From: Emcibacter sp.
GTDB taxonomy: Bacteria > Pseudomonadota > Alphaproteobacteria > Sphingomonadales > Emcibacteraceae
Direction of reading: 5' to 3'
Length of the DNA stretch: 64,000 nt
NCBI GenBank assembly: GCA_021647465.1
Contig: JAKIUQ010000008.1
Span: forward strand, 66,555 to 130,554
Shown: piece after piece, positions 25,658 to 34,005 of the stretch
How the letters are laid out: each line of letters begins with the position of its first letter
Position numbering within the stretch: position 1 is the stretch's first letter
Program-made: the position numbers and the translations under genes
Notes under the pieces: generated by a model
Told to the model about the DNA's origin: nothing
What the model saw: the letters and a program-made list of their open reading frames with translations, nothing else
Database searches by the model: none

Positions 25658-26065
25658 ATGACGTTACTTGCAACGCAAAGCCTGTGGCAGGCGATCTATG
25701 ACAAATTAGATAATGATAGTATTTTAATGGCGGAAATTTCCGGCATCTTTGACCCTGTGCCGGAAGGCCAGGATTTGCCCTATATAACCATTGGGGAAGG
25801 CAGCTCATATGACTGGTCAGCCAAGGATTTTTCGGGTCAGGAACATATCATAGATGTTCATATCTGGTCTGACCAAAAAGGCGGGGGCCAAATACGCGCC
25901 CTTGCCGATAAGGTCTCTGGCCTGCTTGTGGGACAGGATTTGCCCCTGATTGGTCATCAGCTTATTGAACTGAAATTCATCTTCTTCGAGAATTTCTTTG
26001 ATGAAAATGGTGACGTGCGCCACGGCATATTACGCTTTCGCGCCAATAGCATACAAAATTCATAA
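25658..26065 (+). CDS. GTA g8, tail terminator (DUF3168)
   Basis: 135 residues: SLWQAIYDKLDNDSILMAEISGIFDPVPEGQDLPYITIGEGSSYDWSAKDFSGQEHIIDVHIWSDQKGGGQI, then KFIFFENFFDENGDVRHGILRFRA. This is the DUF3168/gpU-like fold that caps the tail tube at the head-proximal end. Order and length fit g8. Confidence 0.9.
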   Translation: MTLLATQSLWQAIYDKLDNDSILMAEISGIFDPVPEGQDLPYITIGEGSSYDWSAKDFSGQEHIIDVHIWSDQKGGGQIRALADKVSGLLVGQDLPLIGHQLIELKFIFFENFFDENGDVRHGILRFRANSIQNS

Positions 26066-26122
26066 ATGATTTAACCACATAATTTAACAACCAGACTATT
26101 TAACAAACGGAGACTTAAGCAT

Positions 26123-26536
26123 ATGGCAGCGGAAAAAGGACGGGCCTTTTTGTTGAGAATTGGCGACGGGGGCGGCCCCGAAATATTCACGGTGGTGGGG
26201 GGCATGCGCTCGACATCCATCAGAATAAATAATGAGACGGTCGATGTGACCAATAAAACTTCCGGCGGCTGGCGAGAAATTTTATCTGGCGCGGGCATCC
26301 GCCAGATTTCCATTAGCGGCAGCGGTATTTTTACCGATTCCGCAAGCGAGGCCAGCTTGCAGGCCAAAGCTCTGGCAGGCAGTGTCGATAATTACGAGGT
26401 TGTCTTTGAAAGCGGCGATAAATTTTCCGGAGCCTTTCAGGTCACATCACTGGAATTTTCCGGAGATTACAACGGCGAGAGAACCTATAGTATCGCGCTG
26501 GAAAGTTCTGGCATGGTAAGTTTTGTCAATGTTTGA
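26123..26536 (+). CDS. GTA g9, major tail tube protein
   Basis: 137 residues of the TP901-1/GTA tail tube family. Blocks: EKGRAFLLRIGDGGGPEIFTVVGGMRSTSIRINNETVDVTNKTSGGWREILSGAGIRQISISGSGIFTDSASE, then FQVTSLEFSGDYNGERTYSIALESSG. GGAG lies about ten bases before the ATG. It forms the hexameric tail tube. Confidence 0.93.
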   Translation: MAAEKGRAFLLRIGDGGGPEIFTVVGGMRSTSIRINNETVDVTNKTSGGWREILSGAGIRQISISGSGIFTDSASEASLQAKALAGSVDNYEVVFESGDKFSGAFQVTSLEFSGDYNGERTYSIALESSGMVSFVNV

Positions 26537-26858
26537 TCAGGCTGTTGATAAATCCTTTAGAAATAGTGTGATCATCACGCTTTCGGGTATAGAATATCGC
26601 CTGAAACCCACGTTTCAGGCGATCATGGATATTGAAGACAGGCTGGGCGGTATCATTGGCCTTGCGGTAAAGGCGGCGGACGGTGATTTTGGCTTTAAAG
26701 AAATGACCGTTATTATATGGGCAACCATGGAAGAACAGATGAATTTTGAAGATGTGGGCAGCTTGCTGCTGGATGAAGGAGTCTCCAGGGTATCGCCGGT
26801 GGTTCGGGATTTGCTGACCCTGTGTCTTGTGGGTTTAAATGCTGGTGATGATGGATAA
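26529..26858 (+). CDS. GTA g10, tail assembly chaperone-like
   Basis: 109 residues from ATG 26529, overlapping g9 by eight bases (a TTG at 26523 is possible). It shows ITLSGIEYRLKPTFQAIMDIEDRLGGIIGLAVKA, the Phage_TAC_11/GTA g10 pattern of folding factors that load the tape measure. Together with g10.1 it occupies the position where many phages make frameshifted chaperones. Confidence 0.85.
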   Translation: MFDQAVDKSFRNSVIITLSGIEYRLKPTFQAIMDIEDRLGGIIGLAVKAADGDFGFKEMTVIIWATMEEQMNFEDVGSLLLDEGVSRVSPVVRDLLTLCLVGLNAGDDG

Positions 26859-27057
26859 AATCAACTGGTCGCGATATGGGGAAATAGCCTATGTTAATTT
26901 TGGCTGGTCGCCGGATCAATTCTGGCGGGCGACACCGACCGATTTCTGGTGCGCCTATAAAGGCTGGCAAAAAATTCATAAGGGATCATCGGGTGATCTG
27001 CCGCCTTTAAAAAGATCTGAATTAAATGACCTTGTCACGCGGCTTGCCAAATTGTAA
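26851..27057 (+). CDS. GTA g10.1, tail assembly chaperone
   Basis: 68 residues: INWSRYGEIAYVNFGWSPDQFWRATPTDFWCAYKGW, the Phage_TAC_6/GTA g10.1 signature. It overlaps the end of g10. Starts at 26839 and 26848 are also in frame; 26851 gives the usual short N-terminus. In GTAs the tape measure normally follows at once, but here nearly 2 kb of other genes intervene. Confidence 0.85.
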   Translation: MDKINWSRYGEIAYVNFGWSPDQFWRATPTDFWCAYKGWQKIHKGSSGDLPPLKRSELNDLVTRLAKL

Positions 27058-27066
27058 ACTAACCGC

Positions 27067-27360
27067 ATGAGACAAAGAAATACAAAACAGCGGAAACCCC
27101 TGCGTGAGCGGGTGGCCGACCGCAAGGCCGGCATTAAAGAAGAAACCAGCCCCAAACGCGAGAAAATTCTCCGGCGGGTCAGGCTGTGCGCCAATCTGTT
27201 TCAGGCCATTGGTCTTATCATGCTGCTCATCATGCTGGCGCAATATATCAGCAGCGGTTACGGCCATATGAACTGGATTAATGTCATGGTCTATTCCGGC
27301 ATGTTCCTGATCGGACGTGCTGTGACATCCTTCATGAACTTAAGCAATATCATGCGGTAG
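27067..27360 (+). CDS. Small membrane protein of the GTA insertion
   Basis: 97 residues: a very basic N-terminal half (RQRNTKQRKPLRERVADRKAG, KREKILRRVRL), then two membrane segments (LFQAIGLIMLLIMLAQYI and VMVYSGMFLIGRAVTSFM) joined by a short loop. It lies ten bases after g10.1. No family recognised. Two hydrophobic helices and high charge resemble some small holins, but the charged end is at the wrong terminus for most, so this is only a possibility. Confidence 0.6.
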   Translation: MRQRNTKQRKPLRERVADRKAGIKEETSPKREKILRRVRLCANLFQAIGLIMLLIMLAQYISSGYGHMNWINVMVYSGMFLIGRAVTSFMNLSNIMR

Positions 27361-27459
27361 ATTTAATCGCATGCTGCACCAATTTATCTGACATCCTCTT
27401 TTGCCTTTATATTGCCCTGTTACGACTTATAGTGGTTATTATCATTATGGAGACTTTCT

Positions 27460-28248
27460 ATGTATGACGCAAATAATATGCCGGCTCGAACTCGGATGAA
27501 CCATTACCTGAGGACGGGACAAAAAATTGATGGATTTCAGCCAAGCAGTTATGATTCATATGACCTGTGTGATCTGTGCGGCGGTATGGTTTATGATCTG
27601 GACATTAAAGGTATCCGTGATGAGCGAAACGCGCGCTATCAGGCCTTGTTTCAAAACTATGAGGCGGCCAAACGTGACGGCAAGACTCATAAAGTTTGGC
27701 AAATAATGGGTGGTCCCACGACCCGCCAAAGCCATAGAAATGCCAGCGGTCAGAAAGTTGAGATCGATGAAAATTTCCGGGTAGGCGGGGAAGAATTATT
27801 CCTGCCCAACGACCCCGAAGCATCCTTCAGCGAAACCGCCAACTGTAGGTGTTATGTCAAATTTGTCGGTGGAGAAAATAGATTTGTATGTGCTGCAAAA
27901 AAAGTTATCCGAACCGTTATTAACAATGAGGAAAAAATTACATTGGAGGGTGGACGGTATGTGAGAGTCTTTGCAATAAGCAATCAGATATTTCTTGCGC
28001 CAATATTAATGTATTTAATTTCTTATCCTTTGGATGCTGATGGAAATCAAATAACAGCTTTTCAAAATATACGGCCTGTATTTGGGGGGCATATTCTTCC
28101 GATCGTTGGAAATACATATGATTTTGTTGAATCGGGTGATAGAAATTATCATCATGTATTGATTGTAAGGCCGCAGACTAATGCGTCTGGCGCAGACATT
28201 AATGTTAATATAACGTTAGAGGTAAGCAATTGTCCTTTCATCGGCTAA
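27460..28248 (+). CDS. MuF-motif protein with variable AT-rich C-terminal domain (toxin-like)
   Basis: 262 residues, GGAG seven bases before the ATG. Residues 76-131 match the C-terminal core of phage Mu F-type minor head proteins: W80, R89, H92, VEIDENFRVGG, P116, then NCRC at 128-131. An N-terminal CDLC (37-40) adds a possible zinc pair. Right after NCRC the DNA changes from about 50% GC to about 30-37% GC, and the last 130 residues match nothing I know. MuF domains are known to carry polymorphic toxin ends; that role here is inference. The stop overlaps the next gene (TAATG). Confidence 0.65.
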   Translation: MYDANNMPARTRMNHYLRTGQKIDGFQPSSYDSYDLCDLCGGMVYDLDIKGIRDERNARYQALFQNYEAAKRDGKTHKVWQIMGGPTTRQSHRNASGQKVEIDENFRVGGEELFLPNDPEASFSETANCRCYVKFVGGENRFVCAAKKVIRTVINNEEKITLEGGRYVRVFAISNQIFLAPILMYLISYPLDADGNQITAFQNIRPVFGGHILPIVGNTYDFVESGDRNYHHVLIVRPQTNASGADINVNITLEVSNCPFIG

Positions 28249-28865
28249 TGACCATATTATTATTTATGATATTACCCATTCCGGCAAGTCATGCTGCTAC
28301 CATTGGAAGTCTTTACCATATAAAATTTAATTGGAAAGCTGAACAAAGAGCTTCCGCATACTATGAAATGACCACCTATATTTTTGACTCCATGAGCAAG
28401 GAACCCGCCTATCTATATTCTGAATATGGCAATTTTAGTGGTGTCTATATATGGGTTCCTGAAAATAGCTCCTACGCTAAATTGGAAAGAATTATTTCTA
28501 ATGCAAACAGCCAATATATTGTTCCGGTGATTGATGATAATTCGACTCTGAAAACACGATTGGATAAAATATTTCTTGATATTGATAGCGGGCAAACAAC
28601 TTTTACCTGTCATGTCGTAATGCCAATGGAGTTTGATTCTGTTGATGAAGTAATGAAGTATCTTACAAAAATACAATATTATATTTTCAGAAGGGGGTAT
28701 TTGATTTCCATGACATTCATTGGAAAAACAGAGAAAAAGTTTGATATAAGTTTTAATTTCCTCGCTGATTGTATATCAAGGAAAGCAATTGTGAGTGATT
28801 TGTTACATATTGTTTCTCTTGATCACAAGGATCAGCGGAAATTATATTCACCTCATCAGAAATGA
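28248..28865 (+). CDS. Exported AT-rich protein, candidate immunity partner
   Basis: 205 residues from ATG 28248 (a TTG at 28230 is in frame but unneeded). MTILLFMILPIPASHA is a short Sec signal peptide. The mature chain (TIGSLYHIKFNWKAEQRASAYYEMTTYIF onward) is alpha/beta, with two cysteines (FTCHVVMPMEF and LADCISRKAIV) that could form a disulfide. GC is about 33-37% in lines I counted, well below neighbours. It is coupled by TAATG to the MuF-motif gene. A periplasmic immunity protein would fit; no family is recognised. Confidence 0.6.
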   Translation: MTILLFMILPIPASHAATIGSLYHIKFNWKAEQRASAYYEMTTYIFDSMSKEPAYLYSEYGNFSGVYIWVPENSSYAKLERIISNANSQYIVPVIDDNSTLKTRLDKIFLDIDSGQTTFTCHVVMPMEFDSVDEVMKYLTKIQYYIFRRGYLISMTFIGKTEKKFDISFNFLADCISRKAIVSDLLHIVSLDHKDQRKLYSPHQK

Positions 28866-28997
28866 ACAAGACATCCGTCACCAAATTTTGTTCCTACGGT
28901 ATTATGCCTCTTGGTTAAAGTGGCTGGTGGCATTTGAATGAATCACAAGAATTAAAAATATTATCAGAGATTAAATACGCCAACATAACTTGAACGA

Positions 28998-29020
28998 ACC
29001 CGCCCTCGGCGGGTTTTTTT
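28998..29020 (+). terminator. Intrinsic terminator before the tape-measure gene
   Basis: ACCCGCC-CTC-GGCGGGT followed by seven T residues, which abut the first possible start codon of g11. It closes the inserted 27.1-28.9 kb cassette. Confidence 0.85.
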
Positions 29021-29032
29021 ATGGAAAAAATT

Positions 29033-29608
29033 ATGACAGAAACAGTTATAGACAGTCTGGTCGTGAAGATCAGGGCAGAGAGTGCGGAGTTGCGCGGACA
29101 ATTGGCTGAGATAGAAAAAGATTTTGGCGGGCTTGAGGGTGTGGCGGCGCGAACGGCCGACGGCATGACGCGGGTCTTTGAAAATTTCGCCCGCAGTGGA
29201 GAGCTTAATTTCTCAAGTCTGAAGCAAGTGGCTTTATCGGTACTGAATGACATCGCCAATAGTGCCGTCCAGTCTGGCCTGAACAGTATTTTCGGGCAGG
29301 GCGGCGGCATTGGCGGGGCGATTGGCAATATAGCTGGGGCATTGTTTGGCCGGGCCGGCGGCGGCACGGTTGGCGCGCGCCAGCCCTATCTGGTGGGGGA
29401 AAGGGGGCCGGAGTTATTCGTGCCGGAAAACCCGGGCCGCATTATCCCAAATCAGGGCGTGAAGAGTGAGGGCGTTTCAGACAAAATGACAAATATCACC
29501 ATCAATATTACCAATCAGGGCGGCGGCAATGATATGTCACGGCGCAGCGCAGGCCAGATCGCCGTGGCTGTGCGCCGCGCTATGGGCCGCGCCGAAAGGG
29601 ATTTATAA
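29033..29608 (+). CDS. GTA g11, tape measure protein
   Basis: 191 residues from ATG 29033 (an ATG at 29021 abuts the terminator). Short as usual for GTAs, whose tails are short. It shows LVVKIRAESAELRGQLAEIEKDF, a coiled coil, FENFARSGELNFSSLKQVALSVLNDIANSAVQSGLNSIFG, a Gly/Ala-rich membrane-like stretch, and the conserved RAGGGTVGARQPYLVGERGPELFVPENPGRIIPN. It sets tail length and may help DNA cross the membrane. Coupled to g12 by TAATG. Confidence 0.9.
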   Translation: MTETVIDSLVVKIRAESAELRGQLAEIEKDFGGLEGVAARTADGMTRVFENFARSGELNFSSLKQVALSVLNDIANSAVQSGLNSIFGQGGGIGGAIGNIAGALFGRAGGGTVGARQPYLVGERGPELFVPENPGRIIPNQGVKSEGVSDKMTNITINITNQGGGNDMSRRSAGQIAVAVRRAMGRAERDL

Positions 29609-31956
29609 TGTATTGGCTGGCAACGCAGGAAGATCAGGCGCAAATCAGTTATATCCGCAGATTTTCGCCCCGCTATTGGACCGTTAATTTCCCCCGTCCC
29701 ATGATGGCCTCTATGGTGACGACCGGCTATGACAGTCTGGTCATTGACCTTGTATTTTACCGTTATGAGGACTTAGGCGGCCTTATATGGGATACGGTGG
29801 ACAATCTTGATCATCCCTTTCATCAATATGCAACCAACAGGGATTATGCTCATAGTGTGCTGAGTTTTCGCTGGCAGTCCGTCAATGTCAAGGCGCTGGA
29901 TATTTTACATAGCCCCACATTGACCATAGAAGGCCGGGATCAGAATGGCCTTGCCCGCACATGGTATGTCCGTCTGTGGAATTATGCCGTGGGCAGCAAT
30001 CAGGATGCCATTATCACATTGAATTTTGATGATCTTGCCGGCGGTTACCTGCACCCACAAGAAGCCGACCCCGTATATCCAAAAGATATTGACCGGATGT
30101 TTATCAGTATGGTGCCAACGGATTTTGACGGTACAACTACAGGCCCCTTGCCCAGCGCCGTCGACGCGCAGGTCACCATTTCCGAGATAAAAGTTACCGG
30201 CCCCACATCGACGTTGAAAGTCGGGGACAGTTATGTTCAGAGCCATGACCTGCGCATTGCCAATGGGTATGATGATGTTACATCGATGGCACCGGAACGG
30301 GTGATCTGGAATATGATACGTCTGGGCTATAGCGGTTGGATCAACCATTATGTGGGGATGAGCCATTATTACAGTTTGAGCTGGGACGGGACGGAAGGCC
30401 GGTTCATCATTGATACCACCAAAGAAAAATTAAATAAGGCCGCCATAAGCTGGCATAAAAACTTTCTGGAACTGGCGGATTATTTTGGCTTCAAAGTTAT
30501 ATTTTCGTTGTCTTATGAGATTTTTGCAGAAAATATCCCCGAAAACTGGCAGCAGAAAGCCCATGATGGCGCGCCCGCCCGAACCGGCTGGGTGCCGCCG
30601 TCCGGTTTGATTGCGCCGACCAATCAGGCGGCTCTAGATTATTTGCGGGATGTTTTCCTGGCCTTCGGGCAGATCATAGACCTTGTTGGCGCGGATCATT
30701 ATTATCAGGTCGGCGAGCCTTGGTGGTGGATTGCAGAGGACGGGGAAGGCGTGCCGCATATTTATGATGATGTGACCACGGCGCTTTATACGACGCAAAC
30801 CACCAACCCTGTGCCGGTTAAACATCTGCTGGCCACCGAAATTGCCACGCCGGATCAGCAGGATTATTTAAACTGGCTCAGGGATAAACTGGGTCAATCA
30901 ACCATTTGGTTAAAAGATCAGGTGAAAGCGCAATATCCTTCGGCCAACGTGGGGCTTTTGTTCTTCACGCCGCAAGTGTTGCATGATAATGCCCCCATTG
31001 CGGGCGTTGTTAATTTTCCGTCATTCCATTGGCAATCACCCGCTTTTGATTTTCTTCAGGTGGAAGATTATGACTTCGTCCTGAATGGGGAATGGGGGAA
31101 ACGCAAAGCCGCGATTGATATTATCGATCAAACATTAGCTTACCCCCGGGAAGCAACCCATTATTTTGGCGGTTTTAACCTGCTGCCGGAAACTCTGGAG
31201 AATTGGCGCAATATCATCAGGGCCGTGGACCTTGGGTTTCAGGATAATTACGCGGAAACCTTTGTCTGGGCCTATCCGCAAATTGTCCGTGACGGGGTAA
31301 TTTACACCAATAACCAGGAAAATATTATGACAGGATTTCACGAAGTAAGGCTGCCGGAAGACATCAGCTATGGTGCGAGCGGCGGGCCGCAATTTATGAC
31401 AAATGTGATTGAGATGGCCTCAGGCCACGAGCAGCGTAATCAGGAATGGGCACAGGCCCGAAATATTTATGATGTTGGTCTGGGCCTCAGGTCGGAAAAT
31501 GACCTAGGCGAATTAATCAGTTTCTTTCGGGCGCGGGCCGGGCGGGCTTATGGCTTTCGCTATAAGGACTGGCTTGATTTTAAAAGCTGCGCCCCGATGG
31601 CGGCTATTGCGGCAACGGATCAATCCATTGGCGAAGGAGACGGGGTCACCGCCTCATTCCAGCTGAAAAAAACATATGACAGCGGGGGCAGCCAGCACAG
31701 GCGAAATATTTCCAAACCGGTATTGGGAACGGTGCTTATTGCCGTTGATGGCGCATTGCAGGCTGCAGGTTGGCAGGTGGATGTGACAAACGGCGTTGTA
31801 ATTTTTGAGGTCGCCCCCTTGAACGGGGCGGTGATTACAGCGGGATATGAATTTGATGTGCCTGTGCGTTTTTCTGATGATTTCCTGCCGATAACATTAG
31901 AAAGCTATCAGGCCGGACAAATCCCGTCAATTGCTTTAATTGAGGTGAGGACCTAA
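29608..31956 (+). CDS. GTA g12-type distal tail protein (DUF2460) with large TIM-barrel-like N-terminal region
   Basis: 782 residues. The last ~210 are the DUF2460 distal tail domain: GFHEVRLPEDISYGASGGPQFMTNVIEMASGHEQRNQEWAQARNIYDVGLGLRSENDLGELISFFRARAGRAYGFRYKDW. The first ~570 are extra: a beta-rich start (to about 200), then a glycosidase-like (beta/alpha) region with WHKNFLELADYFGFKVIFSLSYEIF, LVGADHYYQVGEPWWW, FDFLQVEDYDFVLNGEWG and YAETFVWAYPQ. Classic GTA g12 is only about 200 residues. A barrel surrounding or decorating the tail tip is inferred; hydrolysis is unproven. Confidence 0.8.
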   Translation: MYWLATQEDQAQISYIRRFSPRYWTVNFPRPMMASMVTTGYDSLVIDLVFYRYEDLGGLIWDTVDNLDHPFHQYATNRDYAHSVLSFRWQSVNVKALDILHSPTLTIEGRDQNGLARTWYVRLWNYAVGSNQDAIITLNFDDLAGGYLHPQEADPVYPKDIDRMFISMVPTDFDGTTTGPLPSAVDAQVTISEIKVTGPTSTLKVGDSYVQSHDLRIANGYDDVTSMAPERVIWNMIRLGYSGWINHYVGMSHYYSLSWDGTEGRFIIDTTKEKLNKAAISWHKNFLELADYFGFKVIFSLSYEIFAENIPENWQQKAHDGAPARTGWVPPSGLIAPTNQAALDYLRDVFLAFGQIIDLVGADHYYQVGEPWWWIAEDGEGVPHIYDDVTTALYTTQTTNPVPVKHLLATEIATPDQQDYLNWLRDKLGQSTIWLKDQVKAQYPSANVGLLFFTPQVLHDNAPIAGVVNFPSFHWQSPAFDFLQVEDYDFVLNGEWGKRKAAIDIIDQTLAYPREATHYFGGFNLLPETLENWRNIIRAVDLGFQDNYAETFVWAYPQIVRDGVIYTNNQENIMTGFHEVRLPEDISYGASGGPQFMTNVIEMASGHEQRNQEWAQARNIYDVGLGLRSENDLGELISFFRARAGRAYGFRYKDWLDFKSCAPMAAIAATDQSIGEGDGVTASFQLKKTYDSGGSQHRRNISKPVLGTVLIAVDGALQAAGWQVDVTNGVVIFEVAPLNGAVITAGYEFDVPVRFSDDFLPITLESYQAGQIPSIALIEVRT

Positions 31957-32799
31957 ATGAAACAAATTTCCCCGCAGTTGAAAACTCATATTTCAGGCGA
32001 ACTTACGTCAATGGTGACCTGCTGGATATTAACGCGGCGGGACGGCGTGCGGCTGGCGTTTACCACCCATGACAGAGAAATCTATTTTGATAACCTTACC
32101 TTCTCGCCGGTTAATAGTTTCCTGCCGTCCATGGTGAGCAGCACTAACAGCTTAAATGTGGATAATCTGGAGGTCCAGGCGATATTATCTTCGGATGGTC
32201 TGACAGAAAAAGATATTCGCGCCGGTCTGTTTGATCATGGCCGCATTTCCATTTTTCAGGTTAATTGGCAGGATCTGTCGATGGGGAAAATCTCTGTCCG
32301 TCATGGCTGGCTCGGAGAATTCACCCTGAAGGATCAAAATTTCACCGTTGAAATCAGAGGGCTGGCGCAAAAATTACAACAGGTGATAGGACATCTGTAT
32401 TCGCCGGAATGCCGCGCTGATCTGGGGACAGATAATTGCCATGTGAATATGGAAAAATATACGGCCCTGGGCAGCGTAACAGAAGTTTTGGGCCGAGACA
32501 GCTTTGCGGATGTGAATAAACTGGAAGCGAGTGGGTGGTATGATTATGGTTATATCCGCTGGCTTCGGGGGGGCAATGCCGGCATTATGTCAGAAGTAAA
32601 AACTTTCACGGGGGGGCAATTCATATTATATGATCGCCCGCCGGAACTCATAATGGTGGGCGACCTGTTTCTTGCCGTTGCGGGCTGCGATAAACGATCA
32701 GTAACCTGTAAAAGCAAATTTCAGAATTTCGAAAATTTCAAGGGCGAGATAGCCATACCCGGGACAGACGCCCTCTACAACTATCCCGGCCTTAACTGA
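31957..32799 (+). CDS. GTA g13, tail hub protein (DUF2163)
   Basis: 280 residues: ELTSMVTCWILTRRDGVRLAFTTHDREI, then LEVQAILSSDGLTEKDIRAGLFDHGRISIFQVNW, the DUF2163 pattern. The C-terminus has CRADLGTDNCHV and GCDKRSVTCKSKFQNFENFKGE, four cysteines matching the cluster-binding region of GTA hubs. It joins the distal tail to the peptidase and g15. It starts at the base after the g12 stop. Confidence 0.92.
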   Translation: MKQISPQLKTHISGELTSMVTCWILTRRDGVRLAFTTHDREIYFDNLTFSPVNSFLPSMVSSTNSLNVDNLEVQAILSSDGLTEKDIRAGLFDHGRISIFQVNWQDLSMGKISVRHGWLGEFTLKDQNFTVEIRGLAQKLQQVIGHLYSPECRADLGTDNCHVNMEKYTALGSVTEVLGRDSFADVNKLEASGWYDYGYIRWLRGGNAGIMSEVKTFTGGQFILYDRPPELIMVGDLFLAVAGCDKRSVTCKSKFQNFENFKGEIAIPGTDALYNYPGLN

Positions 32800-32804
32800 G
32801 GGTA

Positions 32805-33482
32805 TTATTTTTTAGCCGCTGCTTTTTTTGTCGTCTTTTTTACAGTCTGTTTCTTTGGGGCCGCTTTTTTTGAGACTGATTTCTTTGAGGCCGGTTTCTT
32901 TACTTCGTTTTTTTCTTCTTTTGCGGGCTCTTCTGGTGGGGCTTCTGTCCATTGGTCAGGGTACAGGCGGATATGAACCTGATTCACCCGGTTGCTCACA
33001 TCGGCCAGCGCTTTTAGCAGGGCATCAAGATTAAAACTCGTGCCAAGGTAAGTATATATCTTCGTGCTGGTATCAAAGGACCGGAAAATATTTTTTGTTT
33101 CAACGTCTTTATGCTGACTCGCGGATATATCACCAATGAAGTCATAGAGGATATACTGATCTTTGGACTGGTTGACCCATTGATCATTGGCTTCATCAGC
33201 ATGGTCAACGAGGGACAGGATGCTGTCATTATTTAAAGGATATTTTTCTGGAAGATCAAGAGTTTTCCGTAAGGATGCCGCGCGTTCTTTGCCCTTTTTA
33301 CGCGGTGTCCAAAGTGTGCGGGAAATAATATTTGTCCCAAGCATGATATTTTGCAGGCCAAAGAAAACGCCAACAGAGGCTTGCTTTTCCATTGACTGGT
33401 TTAAAATATCCACACTTGCCTCAATAAAGCGGCATTGGTTTCTTAATTCGTGAATATGTAACCCGATAACATTCATGTCCAT
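32805..33482 (-). CDS. Reverse-strand gene in the GTA: helical protein with histone-H1-like tail
   Basis: 225 residues from ATG 33482 (GGAGGA ten bases upstream; ATGs at 33500 and 33548 are in frame). Residues 1-170 look all-helical; the segment DHADEANDQW recalls an H-x-DE-x-x-D-x-W pattern in some HEPN-like helical proteins, a weak likeness. The last ~45 residues are Lys/Ala/Pro-rich (KKAAPKKQTVKKTTKKAAAKK), like histone H1-type bacterial DNA-binding tails. It lies antisense between g13 and g14 with only 58 bases to the g14 start. Function unknown; nucleic-acid binding is inferred. Confidence 0.7.
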   Translation of the reverse strand: MDMNVIGLHIHELRNQCRFIEASVDILNQSMEKQASVGVFFGLQNIMLGTNIISRTLWTPRKKGKERAASLRKTLDLPEKYPLNNDSILSLVDHADEANDQWVNQSKDQYILYDFIGDISASQHKDVETKNIFRSFDTSTKIYTYLGTSFNLDALLKALADVSNRVNQVHIRLYPDQWTEAPPEEPAKEEKNEVKKPASKKSVSKKAAPKKQTVKKTTKKAAAKK

Positions 33483-33540
33483 AGCCGACAATTCCTCCAT
33501 TTTATTTTCTGTTGAATAGTGATAGCAAAGTTTTTTTGAA

Positions 33541-34005
33541 ATGACCATATGTGATCTGCATCAAAAAAAGATAATTTCAATAGCCCGAAGCTGCGTTGGC
33601 ACATCTTTCCGTCATCAAGGGCGTGATCCGGCTAATGGTTTGGATTGCATAGGCTTGATTGTCTATGTGGCAAAGGCTATTGGGTTTACGGGATTTGATC
33701 ATAAAGACTATAAAAAAACCCCTGAAAAATTTGCGATTTCCCGACAGGCAATGGCTGCGGGCTTTGTAGGTTGTTCAAGAAAGGACCTGACGCCGGGTAA
33801 TATTCTAATTCTGAAGTTTGGCAAATATTTGGAACATGCGGCCATCATTTCGGATCGCGGCATCATTCATGCTTGTGAAAAATACGGCAAGGTGGTTGAG
33901 CATGGATTGGACGAGGCCTGGCGGTCTAGAATAATCTCGGTTCATGCTTTCCCCCCTAAGCTTATTTCACATAGTCTCTCATTAAAAAATATAGGAATGA
34001 TATAA
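33541..34005 (+). CDS. GTA g14, NlpC/P60 cell-wall peptidase
   Basis: 154 residues with the NlpC/P60 pattern: ISIARSCVGTSFRHQGRDPANGLDCIGLIVYVAK (catalytic Cys), LEHAAIISDRGIIHACEKYGKVVEHG (His and neighbour). It sits at the tail tip and opens peptidoglycan for DNA entry. It lies head-to-head with the reverse-strand gene, so it may rely on its own promoter or on read-through. Coupled to g15 by TAATG. Confidence 0.93.
   Translation: MTICDLHQKKIISIARSCVGTSFRHQGRDPANGLDCIGLIVYVAKAIGFTGFDHKDYKKTPEKFAISRQAMAAGFVGCSRKDLTPGNILILKFGKYLEHAAIISDRGIIHACEKYGKVVEHGLDEAWRSRIISVHAFPPKLISHSLSLKNIGMI

Noticed and set aside
26529..27057. A programmed frameshift joining g10 and g10.1
   Set aside because: The two genes overlap but I saw no slippery heptamer followed by a stem at the overlap, and GTAs encode them separately.
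32805..33482. Calling the reverse-strand GTA gene a HEPN toxin
   Set aside because: Only a short H-x-DE-x-x-D-x-W-like segment supports it; the catalytic RxxxxxH motif was not found.
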